Part shown: piece by piece, positions 49,369 to 57,574 of the stretch
How positions within the stretch are numbered: position 1 is the stretch's first letter
Layout: every line of letters begins with the position of its first letter
Origin: Bacillota bacterium
GTDB lineage: Bacteria; Bacillota; Clostridia; Christensenellales; Aristaeellaceae
Reading direction: 5' to 3'
DNA length: 64,000 bases
Assembly: GCA_023404345.1 (NCBI GenBank)
Contig: JAEYCB010000048.1
Location: 1-64,000, forward strand
Notes under the pieces: generated by a model
Told to the model about the DNA's origin: nothing
Database searches by the model: none
What the model saw: the letters and a program-made list of their open reading frames with translations, nothing else
Position numbers and translations under genes: made by a program

Positions 49369-50472
49369 TCATTCCAGATCAAGCTCCTGCGCCAGCTGCT
49401 CCACCTCGCGGAAAAAGCGGGCGATGTGAAAGCCATCGGCGGCCGCATGATGAATTTCCATCGACAGCGGAAGCACCGTCCGGTTCCCGTCGCTGCGCCA
49501 CCGTCCCCAGGAAATGATCGGAGCAAGGTAAACTTCATCAGCGGTGAGGTTGATATCCAGCGAAGTATACGACAGCCACGGCAGGGCGAAAACGCCGAAC
49601 GTATTGAGCGGCATATCTGGCACATGATGTCCCCGCGCTTCCTTTCCCCTCTCGATATCCTCCCGGCAGCTCTGATAAAATGCTTTAAAATCCGGGTTCC
49701 ACCGTGACCAAATCGCGGTGAAGCTCTCCTCCTGATCGTGAAATACCAGATGCGACGGCCATACCTCGTTCCACAGCAATACCCGGTCCGTCTGCGCATC
49801 ATAGGTGTAGCGGAATTCCCGGTGGCGGTTCACCACCGCCGTCACGCAGTAAAGAAAGGCGACATAAAAACTGCGTCCCGTCCTTTTCGCCTGCTCCGTC
49901 AGCCGGGTCACATCCACTTCCCCGGTGATGGACGCGTAGCAACGAGCCTGCCGGGTAAACTGCTCCCAATAGCTTTTCCGTTCCCAGGTCTCACGATCAA
50001 TCACGCATGCGCCCTCCGGCACATCCAGCAGGGCTGCCAGCGGCATCGTCATGACCACTTCTTCGCCCTCCATCTCGCCTGTTTCACGGAAACCAACCTT
50101 ACGATACAGCGCTTTGGCTGCATCATTTCCCTCCACATAGTTGATCTGAATCAGATCAAACCGGTTCTGCTCCTTCAGCCAGGTGATTGCAGCCTGCAGC
50201 GCGGCCCTGCCGTATCCCTTGCCCTGATGCTGCGGGGCAATCATAAAGCGCCATATTTCTACCTCGCGGGCTCCCTTGCCAAAATCAAACATGATGAAGC
50301 CCACCGGCTCATCGTCCTGATAAATGGCGAAGGGACGCGCCTTTTCATAAAATACCCAGGCCTGTGCCAGGGAGATGGCGTTGGACGCCACAAAATCCTG
50401 CTGCTTCTGGGGCAGCTCCATGGCCAGGATCTTCCGGTAGTTGGTTTCATCAATTTTTCTGAGCTGAATCAT
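49369..50472 (-). CDS. GNAT acetyltransferase fused to a chloramphenicol-acetyltransferase-like domain
   Basis: A 367-residue protein with two domains. Residues 1-140 are a GNAT (FMIAPQHQGKGYGRAALQAA for acetyl-CoA and YRKVGFRETGEM for the C-terminal strand). Residues 150-367 match the type A CAT family: EFRYTYDAQTDRVLLWNEVW, then PLSMEIHHAAADGFHIARFF with the catalytic His at about 342 in HHxxxDG. Usual CAT is about 215 residues and single. Start at 50472 follows GGAGGATGAC. Function of the pair is not known; it need not act on chloramphenicol. Divergent from the Crp gene. Confidence 0.85.
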   Translation of the reverse strand: MIQLRKIDETNYRKILAMELPQKQQDFVASNAISLAQAWVFYEKARPFAIYQDDEPVGFIMFDFGKGAREVEIWRFMIAPQHQGKGYGRAALQAAITWLKEQNRFDLIQINYVEGNDAAKALYRKVGFRETGEMEGEEVVMTMPLAALLDVPEGACVIDRETWERKSYWEQFTRQARCYASITGEVDVTRLTEQAKRTGRSFYVAFLYCVTAVVNRHREFRYTYDAQTDRVLLWNEVWPSHLVFHDQEESFTAIWSRWNPDFKAFYQSCREDIERGKEARGHHVPDMPLNTFGVFALPWLSYTSLDINLTADEVYLAPIISWGRWRSDGNRTVLPLSMEIHHAAADGFHIARFFREVEQLAQELDLE

Positions 50473-50613
50473 GTCATCCTCCGCAGTCTGTCGCGTGCTC
50501 CGGCAAAAAGGACCGGGCGATATGGCACACATTCGGTGCCGAAATGGCAAAACCCTTCCCGGCGGTATCCTTTCCAAAGGCACAAAAAAGCTTTATGTCC
50601 TCATACAAATTCT

Positions 50614-50621
50614 GCTATAAT
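50614..50621 (+). promoter_or_regulatory. Extended -10 promoter of the Crp/Fnr gene
   Basis: TGCTATAAT at 50613-50621 is an extended -10 sequence; a weak TTATGT lies 17 bases upstream. The regulator start is about 50 bases downstream. Confidence 0.6.
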
Positions 50622-50669
50622 AGTAATGATATGAACTGCCCTTCGCAGGAGAAGGAGTGTGCTGTACCC

Positions 50670-51374
50670 ATGGAAAAACCGCTTGATATAAGCCTGCTCA
50701 AATCAGGCATACTATTTCGCAACATGACGGATGATGAGTTGCTGGATGTGCTGAATTCCATGCATGCCCGGCGGCAGGTTTTTTTGCCCAAAGCGGTGGT
50801 CGTGCGGGATGGTGACCCCATGAATGAAATCGGCATTCTGCTCTCTGGCGGCCTCCATCTTTCGCATGTGGATGCCAGCGGAAACAGTAACCTCATGGAT
50901 GCGTTGGGGCCAGGAGATGCCATCGGCCTCTTGAATGCCATTGGCCGTTACCGCCTGCACATCTCCGCCGTTGCCACGGAGAAAACCGAGCTTCTTTTTT
51001 TCACGGTAGATACTCTGCTCCGGCAGAACCGGCTGACCGCTCCCGAGCAGATCCGTTTTCTGCAGAACCTGACAGTGGCGGTGGCCCAGCAGGACCAACG
51101 CCTGACCCGGAAGCTGGAGGACAGCATCCGGCGTTCTATCCGCGAACGGCTTCAGGACTATCTTTCCGCCCAATACCATAAAGCGGGCAGCCGCACCTTC
51201 GCCATTCCCCTCAACCGTCAGGATCTGGCCGACTACCTGTTTGTGGATCGCAGCGCCATGTCCAACGAATTGTGCAAGATGCGGGACGAAGGTTTGATTC
51301 AGTTTGACAAGAGTCGGTTTGAGCTGCTTGTGGAAATGCCGATTACCGAGGATGAGCCGGACCCTAATATGTAA
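50670..51374 (+). CDS. Crp/Fnr-family transcriptional regulator
   Basis: A 234-residue regulator: N-terminal cyclic-nucleotide-like beta barrel (about 20-130; PLDISLLKSGILFRNMTDDE, GDPMNEIGILLSGGLHLSHV) and a C-terminal winged helix with IPLNRQDLADYLFVDRSAMS recognition helix. There is no N-terminal Cys cluster for an Fnr-type iron-sulfur centre. Start at 50670 follows GAAGGAG; an earlier ATG at 50631 has none. It lies upstream of the oleate hydratase set in the same direction, so it may control it. Effector unknown. Confidence 0.85.
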   Translation: MEKPLDISLLKSGILFRNMTDDELLDVLNSMHARRQVFLPKAVVVRDGDPMNEIGILLSGGLHLSHVDASGNSNLMDALGPGDAIGLLNAIGRYRLHISAVATEKTELLFFTVDTLLRQNRLTAPEQIRFLQNLTVAVAQQDQRLTRKLEDSIRRSIRERLQDYLSAQYHKAGSRTFAIPLNRQDLADYLFVDRSAMSNELCKMRDEGLIQFDKSRFELLVEMPITEDEPDPNM

Positions 51375-51393
51375 AGTAAATAAACTGCGTTCC

Positions 51394-51436
51394 CCGCTCT
51401 GCGCCCTGCCAAAAGCAGGCGCAGAGCGGTTTTTTT
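51394..51436 (+). terminator. Terminator of the Crp/Fnr gene
   Basis: CCGCTCTGCGCC (51394-51405) pairs perfectly with GGCGCAGAGCGG (51418-51429), followed by seven T. So the oleate hydratase gene needs its own promoter. Confidence 0.95.
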
Positions 51437-51609
51437 GCCGCAGCTGATGCGGTTTTTTGTTATTACTCACAAAATTTCCAAAAGAATTTGATTGCGTTGT
51501 TCAAACAACCTCTTTTCTCCCCCGGTTCCTGTATGATCATACATGTTAAGGAAGAGCGTCGCGCCCGGCGGGACTCCCCTCCTCAACATCAATCAGGAGG
51601 TACAATGAT

Positions 51610-53385
51610 ATGTACTATACCAATGGAAACTATGAAGCCTTTGCCCGTCCCCGCAAGCCGCAAGACGCCGACAAGAAGTCTGCGTGGCTGGTTGGTTCCG
51701 GCCTTGCCAGCCTCGCCGCCGCCGCTTTTCTGATCCGTGATGGACAGGTTGCGGGAGATCGCATCCACATCCTCGAAGAATCCGCCCTGCCTGGCGGCGC
51801 GTGTGATGGCATTCTGAATCCGGAGCTGGGATTTGTTATCCGCGGCGGCCGCGAGATGGAAAACCATTATGAATGCCTTTGGGATCTGTACCATTCCATC
51901 CCTTCGCTGGAAGTGGAGGGGGCCAGCGTTCTGGATGAATTTTACTGGCTGAACAAGGATGACCCCAACTTTTCCAAAAATCGCGCCGCGCTGCGGCAGG
52001 GAGAAAGCGCCAACACCCGCAACCGCTTTAATCTCAGCGACGAGGCCGCTATGGAGCTGCTAAAGCTGTTCTTTGCCACCGATGAATCCCTGTACGACAA
52101 AACGATCGACGATGTTTTCACGGACGAATTCTACCGCTCTGATTTCTGGATGTACTGGCAGACCATGTTCGCTTTTGAAAAATGGCACTCCGCCCTGGAG
52201 ATGAAGCTCTACCTGCACCGTTTCCTGCATCACATCGGCGGCCTTCCCGACCTTTCGGCCCTGAAGTTCACCCGCTATAACCAGTACGAATCGCTGATCC
52301 TGCCGCTGGTACGCTACCTGCAGGACAATGGGGTACAGTTTCACTACGGGGTGACCGTAACCAATGTGCTGTTCCACTTCCTTCCCGGCAAAAAGGTGGC
52401 CCATCAGATCATCATGCTGCGGGATGGACAGGAAGAAACCATTGATCTTACGGAAAACGATCTGGTGTTTGTCACCAACGGGTCCTGCACCGAATCCTCC
52501 GCCCTGGGCGACAATGAACACGCACCCGTGCTGGAAGTTACTTCTGGCGAAGGTTCCAGCTGGGCTTTGTGGAAAAACATCGCCGTACAGCATCCCCTGT
52601 TCGGCCGGCCCGAAAAATTCTGCTCCAATATCGATGCCACCAAGTGGGAATCTGCCACGATAACACTTCTGGATGACAAGATTGCTCCCTACGTGCGGGA
52701 AATCTGCCAGCGTGATCCCTATTCGGGCAAGGTGGTGACCGGAGGCATCGTCACCGTTCGAGACTCCGCCTGGCTGATGAGCTGGACCTTCAACCGCCAG
52801 CCGCATTTCAAGGCACAGCCGGCAAACCAACTGGTAGGCTGGATCTATGGCCTCTATCCCGACCGGCCAGGCGATTATGTAGGCAAGCCCATGAGCGAGT
52901 GCACCGGCGCCGAGATCTGCATGGAATGGCTCTATCACCTGGGCGTTGAGGAAGCCCAGATTGAAACCCTGGCTCGCGAGAGTGCAAGCACCGTACCCTG
53001 TATGATGCCCTACGTCACAGCCTTCTTCATGCCTCGTACTGCCGGTGACCGTCCTGACGTGGTGCCCGATGAGTGTGTAAACTTCGCCTTCCTGGGCCAG
53101 TTTGCCCAGACGGAACGCGACACGATCTTTACCACCGAATACTCCGTGCGTACCGCCATGGAGGCCGTCTATACCCTGATGGACCTGGGGCGGGGCGTGC
53201 CCGAGGTGTTCAATTCCGCCTACGACATCCGCTGCCTGCTCAATGCTACCTACTACCTGCTGGATGGCCGCAAGCTGACTGACATGAAGCTGCCCCTGCC
53301 CCTCAAGATGACGCTGCACGCCGGCCTGGACAAGCTGGACGGAACTGTGCTGCTGGAACTGCTGGAACACTACCGGCTGGTTTGA
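51610..53385 (+). CDS. ohyA: Oleate hydratase
   Basis: FAD-dependent enzyme that adds water to the cis-9 double bond of oleic and other unsaturated fatty acids, giving 10-hydroxy products. 591 residues; FAD loop SAWLVGSGLASLAAAAFLIR (about 25-44), then IRGGREMENHYECLWDL with E82 and KLYLHRFLHHIGG with Y201, both at the positions reported as catalytic in the Staphylococcus aureus enzyme. AGGAGG lies 9 bases upstream. It heads a set of membrane and redox genes. It detoxifies antimicrobial host fatty acids in other species. Confidence 0.95.
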   Translation: MYYTNGNYEAFARPRKPQDADKKSAWLVGSGLASLAAAAFLIRDGQVAGDRIHILEESALPGGACDGILNPELGFVIRGGREMENHYECLWDLYHSIPSLEVEGASVLDEFYWLNKDDPNFSKNRAALRQGESANTRNRFNLSDEAAMELLKLFFATDESLYDKTIDDVFTDEFYRSDFWMYWQTMFAFEKWHSALEMKLYLHRFLHHIGGLPDLSALKFTRYNQYESLILPLVRYLQDNGVQFHYGVTVTNVLFHFLPGKKVAHQIIMLRDGQEETIDLTENDLVFVTNGSCTESSALGDNEHAPVLEVTSGEGSSWALWKNIAVQHPLFGRPEKFCSNIDATKWESATITLLDDKIAPYVREICQRDPYSGKVVTGGIVTVRDSAWLMSWTFNRQPHFKAQPANQLVGWIYGLYPDRPGDYVGKPMSECTGAEICMEWLYHLGVEEAQIETLARESASTVPCMMPYVTAFFMPRTAGDRPDVVPDECVNFAFLGQFAQTERDTIFTTEYSVRTAMEAVYTLMDLGRGVPEVFNSAYDIRCLLNATYYLLDGRKLTDMKLPLPLKMTLHAGLDKLDGTVLLELLEHYRLV

Positions 53386-53430
53386 TCCTTCCCCCACCAT
53401 ACGAACATTTTCAAAAGGAGCGTCGATCCC

Positions 53431-54054
53431 ATGAATGAGCGTCCTGTTTTCCCCTATGATATTCCGCCCGCCACAGACGCGGCCGGCAGTGCCGCGGCGG
53501 ATTCCCATCCGGTAAACCGTAAAACCGGCATTCTCGCCTCTATCCTGTTGGCTATTCTTGGCCTTCTGACCTTCTTCACCCCCATTTCGATGGGGGTGGG
53601 GATGGCCTACCTGCTCACCGCCGGCCTGCTGGTATACGGCATTTCCCAAACGGTCGCTTTCTTCCGTGCCCCAAAGGAGACGAGAAGCGGATGGTCGCTG
53701 GTAAACGGCATCATGCTGCTGCTGTTTTCAGGCTTTACGCTATGGAGCGGGCTGAGCGGCATCTACGGTACCCTGCAGATGATTGTAAGTCTTTCCTATG
53801 TGGCGGGTTTCCTGACCATTGCCGCAGGGATATCCCAGATTTCCACCTTCTTTGCCCTGCAAAGAACCGGCGTTGATGGCGCAGGCTGGGTCATGGCAAG
53901 CGGCATCCTCAATCTGTTGCTCAGCATGGTCATTCTGGCCAACCCGGTGGTCAGCTGGTTCACTTTGGCTTCCGTCTGGGGCATTTACCTCACGGTTTCC
54001 GGCATCGCCCTGTTTGCGGAGTCCTTATCCGGTCACAGGGCCTGCCACTCCTGA
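53431..54054 (+). CDS. DUF308/HdeD-like membrane protein 1
   Basis: A 207-residue protein with six helices after a polar N-terminus of 30 residues. ILASILLAILGLLTFFTP, VMASGILNLLLSMVILANPV and SVWGIYLTVSGIALFAESL are typical HdeD/DUF308 helix pairs. HdeD acts in acid stress in enteric bacteria; here the role is unknown. AAAGGAG precedes the ATG, 45 bases after ohyA. Confidence 0.8.
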   Translation: MNERPVFPYDIPPATDAAGSAAADSHPVNRKTGILASILLAILGLLTFFTPISMGVGMAYLLTAGLLVYGISQTVAFFRAPKETRSGWSLVNGIMLLLFSGFTLWSGLSGIYGTLQMIVSLSYVAGFLTIAAGISQISTFFALQRTGVDGAGWVMASGILNLLLSMVILANPVVSWFTLASVWGIYLTVSGIALFAESLSGHRACHS

Positions 54055-54072
54055 ACAGAGGAGGCGCCTGGA

Positions 54073-54537
54073 ATGAAAAAACTTGGTTTTCTGCTCTTTC
54101 CCCTGCTGGCCCTCGCAGTCGGAGGGCTGGCCGGCTCCCTCTCACGTGTCGGAATTGAAACCGTTTACCCGATGCTGCTCAAATCACCGCTGACACCTCC
54201 CGGCGCCGTCTTTCCCATCGTATGGGCCATGTTATATGTCCTCATGGGACTGGGCATGGCGCGGGTGGTACGAAAAGGCGGCCCTGGTACCACCCGCGCG
54301 GCGATTGCCTGGACCCTTCAGCTGGTGCTGAACTTCTGCTGGAGCCTTCTGTTCTTCGGTGCGGGGCAATACCTTGCCGCCCTGCTGTGCCTGGCCTTCC
54401 TGTGGTTCATGATCGCAGTGATGATGCTCACCTTCCATTCCGTCAGCCGTGCCGCCGCCTGGATGCAGCTTTCCTATCTGCTGTGGGTAAGCTTTGCAGG
54501 CTACCTGAACTACGCGGTGTGGGTGCTGAACCCCTAG
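54073..54537 (+). CDS. tspO: TspO/MBR family protein
   Basis: A 154-residue five-helix membrane protein of the tryptophan-rich sensory/translocator family. KSPLTPPGAVFPIVWAMLYV is the PxxW signature, and WTLQLVLNFCWSLLFFGAGQ the W-x-x-Q..N..W helix; WVSFAGYLNYAVWVLN ends it. TspO binds porphyrins and lipids and is linked to oxidative stress. It follows DUF308-1 by 18 bases. GAGGAGGCG precedes the start. Confidence 0.95.
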   Translation: MKKLGFLLFPLLALAVGGLAGSLSRVGIETVYPMLLKSPLTPPGAVFPIVWAMLYVLMGLGMARVVRKGGPGTTRAAIAWTLQLVLNFCWSLLFFGAGQYLAALLCLAFLWFMIAVMMLTFHSVSRAAAWMQLSYLLWVSFAGYLNYAVWVLNP

Positions 54538-54607
54538 TTTCCCGCACATCACACTTTTCTCGCATCTCATGCCCAACCAGGGCAAAACTATCTAGGAGGT
54601 ATTCATT

Positions 54608-55171
54608 ATGTCTTACTTTTACTGGACCGGAACCGCATCCGTGTGGATTTCCATTCTGTACATGTTTCTGGGGCTTCCCCTGCTGCTGTATCCCGCTGCG
54701 AGCGGCACCTTCTTCATCTGGGCGCTTGCCGGCGGCGCCGCCGTTTATGCGATAAGCCACCTGGTGCGCTATATCCAGGGCCGCAAAGACGGGACCGCCA
54801 CTGGCGGCGATCTGTTCCTGACCGTCGTACCCCTGCTTTTTACCGTGGCATCCCTGATCTGGCCGCAAACGGTGTTGGCCTTCCTGCCCCTGGTGCTGGG
54901 TGCGCTGCTGCTGGTGGACGGTGCGGGCAAAATTCCCCTCACCATCGGAGCCATCGAGCTGGAAAGCCCGGCGATGATTCCCCTGGCAATGTCCTGCTTC
55001 TTTCCGGCCCTGCTGGGTATTCTGCTGATGATCAACCCCTTTTCAGCAGTCCAGATCGTCATCCGCCTGTTTGGCATCGTGCTGATGATCAACGGGGTAA
55101 TTGAACTGGTCTCTGCGATAATCTCCCGCCGGACCGCCGACACCGTCACTTCCGACGACTTCCGTTCCTGA
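54608..55171 (+). CDS. DUF308/HdeD-like membrane protein 2
   Basis: A 187-residue protein with six helices. ILYMFLGLPLLLYPAASGTF and FFIWALAGGAAVYAISHLV, then PALLGILLMINPFSAVQIVI and RLFGIVLMINGVIELVSAII are the DUF308 pattern, weaker than in DUF308-1. TAGGAGG precedes the ATG. The two DUF308 genes flank tspO, so the three may assemble in the membrane. Confidence 0.8.
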   Translation: MSYFYWTGTASVWISILYMFLGLPLLLYPAASGTFFIWALAGGAAVYAISHLVRYIQGRKDGTATGGDLFLTVVPLLFTVASLIWPQTVLAFLPLVLGALLLVDGAGKIPLTIGAIELESPAMIPLAMSCFFPALLGILLMINPFSAVQIVIRLFGIVLMINGVIELVSAIISRRTADTVTSDDFRS

Positions 55172-55199
55172 CCACGCTATTTATAAAGGAGTAACTTCT

Positions 55200-55595
55200 A
55201 TGATGAATTTCTATATCTGCGAACACTGCGGTAACATTGCCTACAAACTGACCGACAGCCGCGTTCCCCTGACATGCTGCGCATCCCCCATGACGCTGCT
55301 CGTACCTGGCCTGAGCGACGGAACGGCAGAAAAACATCTGCCCGCCATTTATCAGGTAAACGACCAGGTGGAAATTGCCGTTGGCATCCAGCCCCATCCC
55401 ATGACAGCTGAGCACCACATCGAATGGGTGGTCCTGGAAACCGACAAAGGATTCCACGTTGTGAACCTCGCAGCAGGTCAGACGCCGCAGGCTTCTTTCC
55501 GGCTTTCCTCCATGGAGCAGCTTGTTGCCGCCTACGCCTTCTGCAATCTGCATGGCCTATGGATGATGGATGCCTCCTCCGGCTTTGACTTCTGA
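55200..55595 (+). CDS. Desulfoferrodoxin-type superoxide reductase
   Basis: A 131-residue protein reducing superoxide to peroxide in anaerobes. N-terminal rubredoxin-like centre: CEHCG and LTCCASPM (four Cys). C-terminal SOR domain: EKHLPAI, HPMTAEHHIEWVVLE and CNLHGLWMM, giving the His4-Cys iron site. Two ATGs are adjacent; AAAGGAG precedes the first. It closes the ohyA set. It indicates an oxygen-exposed but anaerobic life style. Confidence 0.92.
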   Translation: MMNFYICEHCGNIAYKLTDSRVPLTCCASPMTLLVPGLSDGTAEKHLPAIYQVNDQVEIAVGIQPHPMTAEHHIEWVVLETDKGFHVVNLAAGQTPQASFRLSSMEQLVAAYAFCNLHGLWMMDASSGFDF

Positions 55596-55655
55596 CCTAG
55601 CGTAAGGCAAGAGCCGCCTGACTGCTCCAGTCGCACTTTCTTCTCCGCTCTACAT

Positions 55656-55857
55656 AGCCGCAGGCTTGATGCCTGCGGCTTGCTTGTCGAAAAAGTCTAC
55701 CCGAGGCAGCCTTTTTCGACAAATGCTTAAGAAATGTTTGCGCCGAGGGCGCAAACTCCCCGCCCGCCCGGCAGAGCCGGGCGATACGAATTGATTTCGG
55801 AGGGTCTGCGGGCCCTCCGAACCACCCGCTGAGCCGCAGGCTTGATGCCTGCGGCTT
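55656..55857. repeat. 26-bp direct repeats flanking intergenic repeat copy B
   Basis: The palindrome AGCCGCAGGCTTGATGCCTG and six further bases occur at 55656-55681 and exactly again at 55832-55857, 176 bases apart. The second copy is followed by TTTTT and can act as terminator for the superoxide reductase gene. Copy B lies between them in reverse orientation. Confidence 0.85.
55685..55823 (-). repeat. Dispersed intergenic repeat, copy B
   Basis: Read on the minus strand it gives GGTTCGGAGGGCCC, AATTCGTATCGCCCGGC, GGGGAGTTTGCGCCC, GCAAACATTTCTTAAGCAT and ends CTTTTTCGACA, the same block order as copies A and C. Confidence 0.85.
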
Positions 55858-55966
55858 TTTCTGCGTTTCCGGCATGAATCGCGATTGCTTCAGGCAGCGA
55901 AAGCCGTCAGGCAAGTTGCCCGCAGACGGCGCATATCCTTTCCAAAACGTTTGGAGGGGTCGAAAG

Positions 55967-56215
55967 GTGCATGATCGCATTCAGGAGCGGTGCATCCGCA
56001 TCGGGCAGTACATTGCGGATACAGGCGCAACCGTGCGCGGGGCCGCACGCCATTTTGGAGTCAGCAAATCTTCAGTGCACAAGGATATGGACCAGCGTCT
56101 GCCCAAGATCAACCAAACCCTGTATCGCCAGGTACGGCGTGTGTTAAGCTATAATAAATCCGTGCGCCACCTGCGTGGTGGAGAGGCCACCCGTCAGAAA
56201 TACCTTCATTGCTGA
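55967..56215 (+). CDS. spoIIID: Sporulation regulator SpoIIID (GTG start)
   Basis: An 82-residue mother-cell transcription factor. The GTG at 55967, after GGAGGGG, gives a start VHDRIQERCIRIGQYI that aligns with the family start; DTGATVRGAARHFGVSKSSV holds the HTH, then HKDMDQRLPKIN and SVRHLRGGEATRQKY, all hallmarks of SpoIIID. It is directly upstream of mbl as in Bacillus. The product turns on SigK-regulon genes. Shows that the host makes spores. Confidence 0.95.
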   Translation: MHDRIQERCIRIGQYIADTGATVRGAARHFGVSKSSVHKDMDQRLPKINQTLYRQVRRVLSYNKSVRHLRGGEATRQKYLHC

Positions 56216-56331
56216 TCGGGTTTTCCCGTGCAAGCAGGATTTGCCTTTTTGATGGCGAATAGATAAAGTCAGGGGCGTACGCGCTTTATTTGTTTTGCCC
56301 TGGATTGCAAATGGAAAAGGAGTTCGAGCGA

Positions 56332-57360
56332 ATGGCAAGTATCAGCGACATCGGGATTGATCTGGGCACTTCGCAAATCCTGATCTATATGAAGGGCAAG
56401 GGCATTGTGCTGCGCGAGCCTACCGTGGTGGCCATTGACCGGGACAGCCGCGATATCCTTGCCTTTGGTGATGAAGCCAAGCGCATGATCGGCCGCACGC
56501 CGGGCAACATTCTGGCCATCCGTCCCCTGCGCGAAGGCGCAATTTCTGATTACGAGCTGGTCAGCTTCATGCTCAAGGGCTTTGTGCTAAAGGCTATCGG
56601 CAAGCATATGTTTGCCCGTCCACGCGCCATTTTGGCCCTGCCCACCGCCATCAACGAAATGGAAAAGCGCTCGCTGATTTCCACCATGTTTGACGCTGGC
56701 ATGAGGCGCACGCAGCTGCTCAACCGTTCTCTGGCGGCGGCGCTGGGTGCGGGTTTGCCCATGGATGAGGCCTATGGCACCATGATTGTGGATATCAGTG
56801 CGGGCGTTACCGATATTGCTGTACTCTCCTTTGGCAAGGTCATCGTATCGGACTGCGCCAAGGCGGGCGGCGACCGGTTTGATGATGCCATCATCCGCCA
56901 TCTGCGGCGCAAGCATAACCTGCTCATCGGCGAACGTACTGCCGAAGAACTCAAGATCAATATCGGTTCCGCCATTCCGCGTTCTGAGCAGCTCTACATG
57001 GAAGTAACCGGCCGCAACCTGATCACCGGCCTGCCCAAGACCATGCGCATCACCAGCGATGATATTACTGAAGCGATTGATGAGCCGCTCCAACAGCTGA
57101 TCGAAAGCATCCATGGCGTGCTGGAGCACACCCCGGCGGAGCTGGCGGCAGACATCTTCGAATACGGCATTTTGCTTTCCGGCGGCGGTGCAGAGATGTT
57201 TGGCCTGTGCGAAGCCATCGCCGACGCGCTCAAGGTGCCCTGCTCCTGTGCCGAGGACCCGCAGACCAATGTGGTGATGGGCTGTGGCCGCGCACTGGAA
57301 AACATGCACGATCTTGGCCAGTTCCTTGATGACGGACGGCGGCGGCTGATGGGACGGTAA
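56332..57360 (+). CDS. mbl: Rod-shape protein of the MreB/Mbl family
   Basis: A 342-residue actin-like protein that guides cell-wall synthesis. IGIDLGTSQILIYMKGKGIV is phosphate loop 1, VDISAGVTDIAVLSFGKVIV phosphate loop 2, and GILLSGGGAEMFGLCEAIAD the adenosine motif. RPRAILALPTAINEMEKRSL matches Mbl. Start 56332 follows AAGGAG. The link to spoIIID supports calling it Mbl rather than MreB. Confidence 0.93.
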   Translation: MASISDIGIDLGTSQILIYMKGKGIVLREPTVVAIDRDSRDILAFGDEAKRMIGRTPGNILAIRPLREGAISDYELVSFMLKGFVLKAIGKHMFARPRAILALPTAINEMEKRSLISTMFDAGMRRTQLLNRSLAAALGAGLPMDEAYGTMIVDISAGVTDIAVLSFGKVIVSDCAKAGGDRFDDAIIRHLRRKHNLLIGERTAEELKINIGSAIPRSEQLYMEVTGRNLITGLPKTMRITSDDITEAIDEPLQQLIESIHGVLEHTPAELAADIFEYGILLSGGGAEMFGLCEAIADALKVPCSCAEDPQTNVVMGCGRALENMHDLGQFLDDGRRRLMGR

Positions 57361-57382
57361 AATTATTCTAAAAGCCCTTATA

Positions 57383-57520
57383 GGAAGGTTTGGAGGGCCC
57401 GTAGGCCCTCCAATTCGTATCGCCCGGATTTGCCGAGCGGGCGGGGAGTTTACGCGCTTGGGCGCAAACATTTCTTAAGCATCTGGCGGAAACGGCTACC
57501 GCAGGCGGACTTTTTCGACA
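57383..57520 (+). repeat. Dispersed intergenic repeat, copy C
   Basis: Starts GGAAGGTTTGGAGG, continues AATTCGTATCGCCCGG, GGGGAGTTTACGC, GGGCGCAAACATTTCTTAAG, CATCTGGCGGAAA and ends CTTTTTCGACA. Unlike A and B no flanking direct repeat was found. A hairpin AAAGCGGAGAAAAG/CTTTTCTCCGCTTT (57525-57560) follows, serving mbl and the convergent VOC gene. Confidence 0.85.
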
Positions 57521-57524
57521 CACT

Positions 57525-57564
57525 AAAGCGGAGAAAAGGCATTTTACTTTTCTCCGCTTTTTAA
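57525..57564. terminator. Bidirectional terminator between mbl and the VOC gene
   Basis: AAAGCGGAGAAAAG (57525-57538) pairs with CTTTTCTCCGCTTT (57547-57560); T-runs occur on both sides. Confidence 0.85.
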
Positions 57565-57574
57565 ATATAAGCCC

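Noticed and set aside
52060..53649. A 529-codon minus-strand frame over oleate hydratase
   Set aside because: Antisense shadow; it crosses the gap into the next gene and has no start signal.
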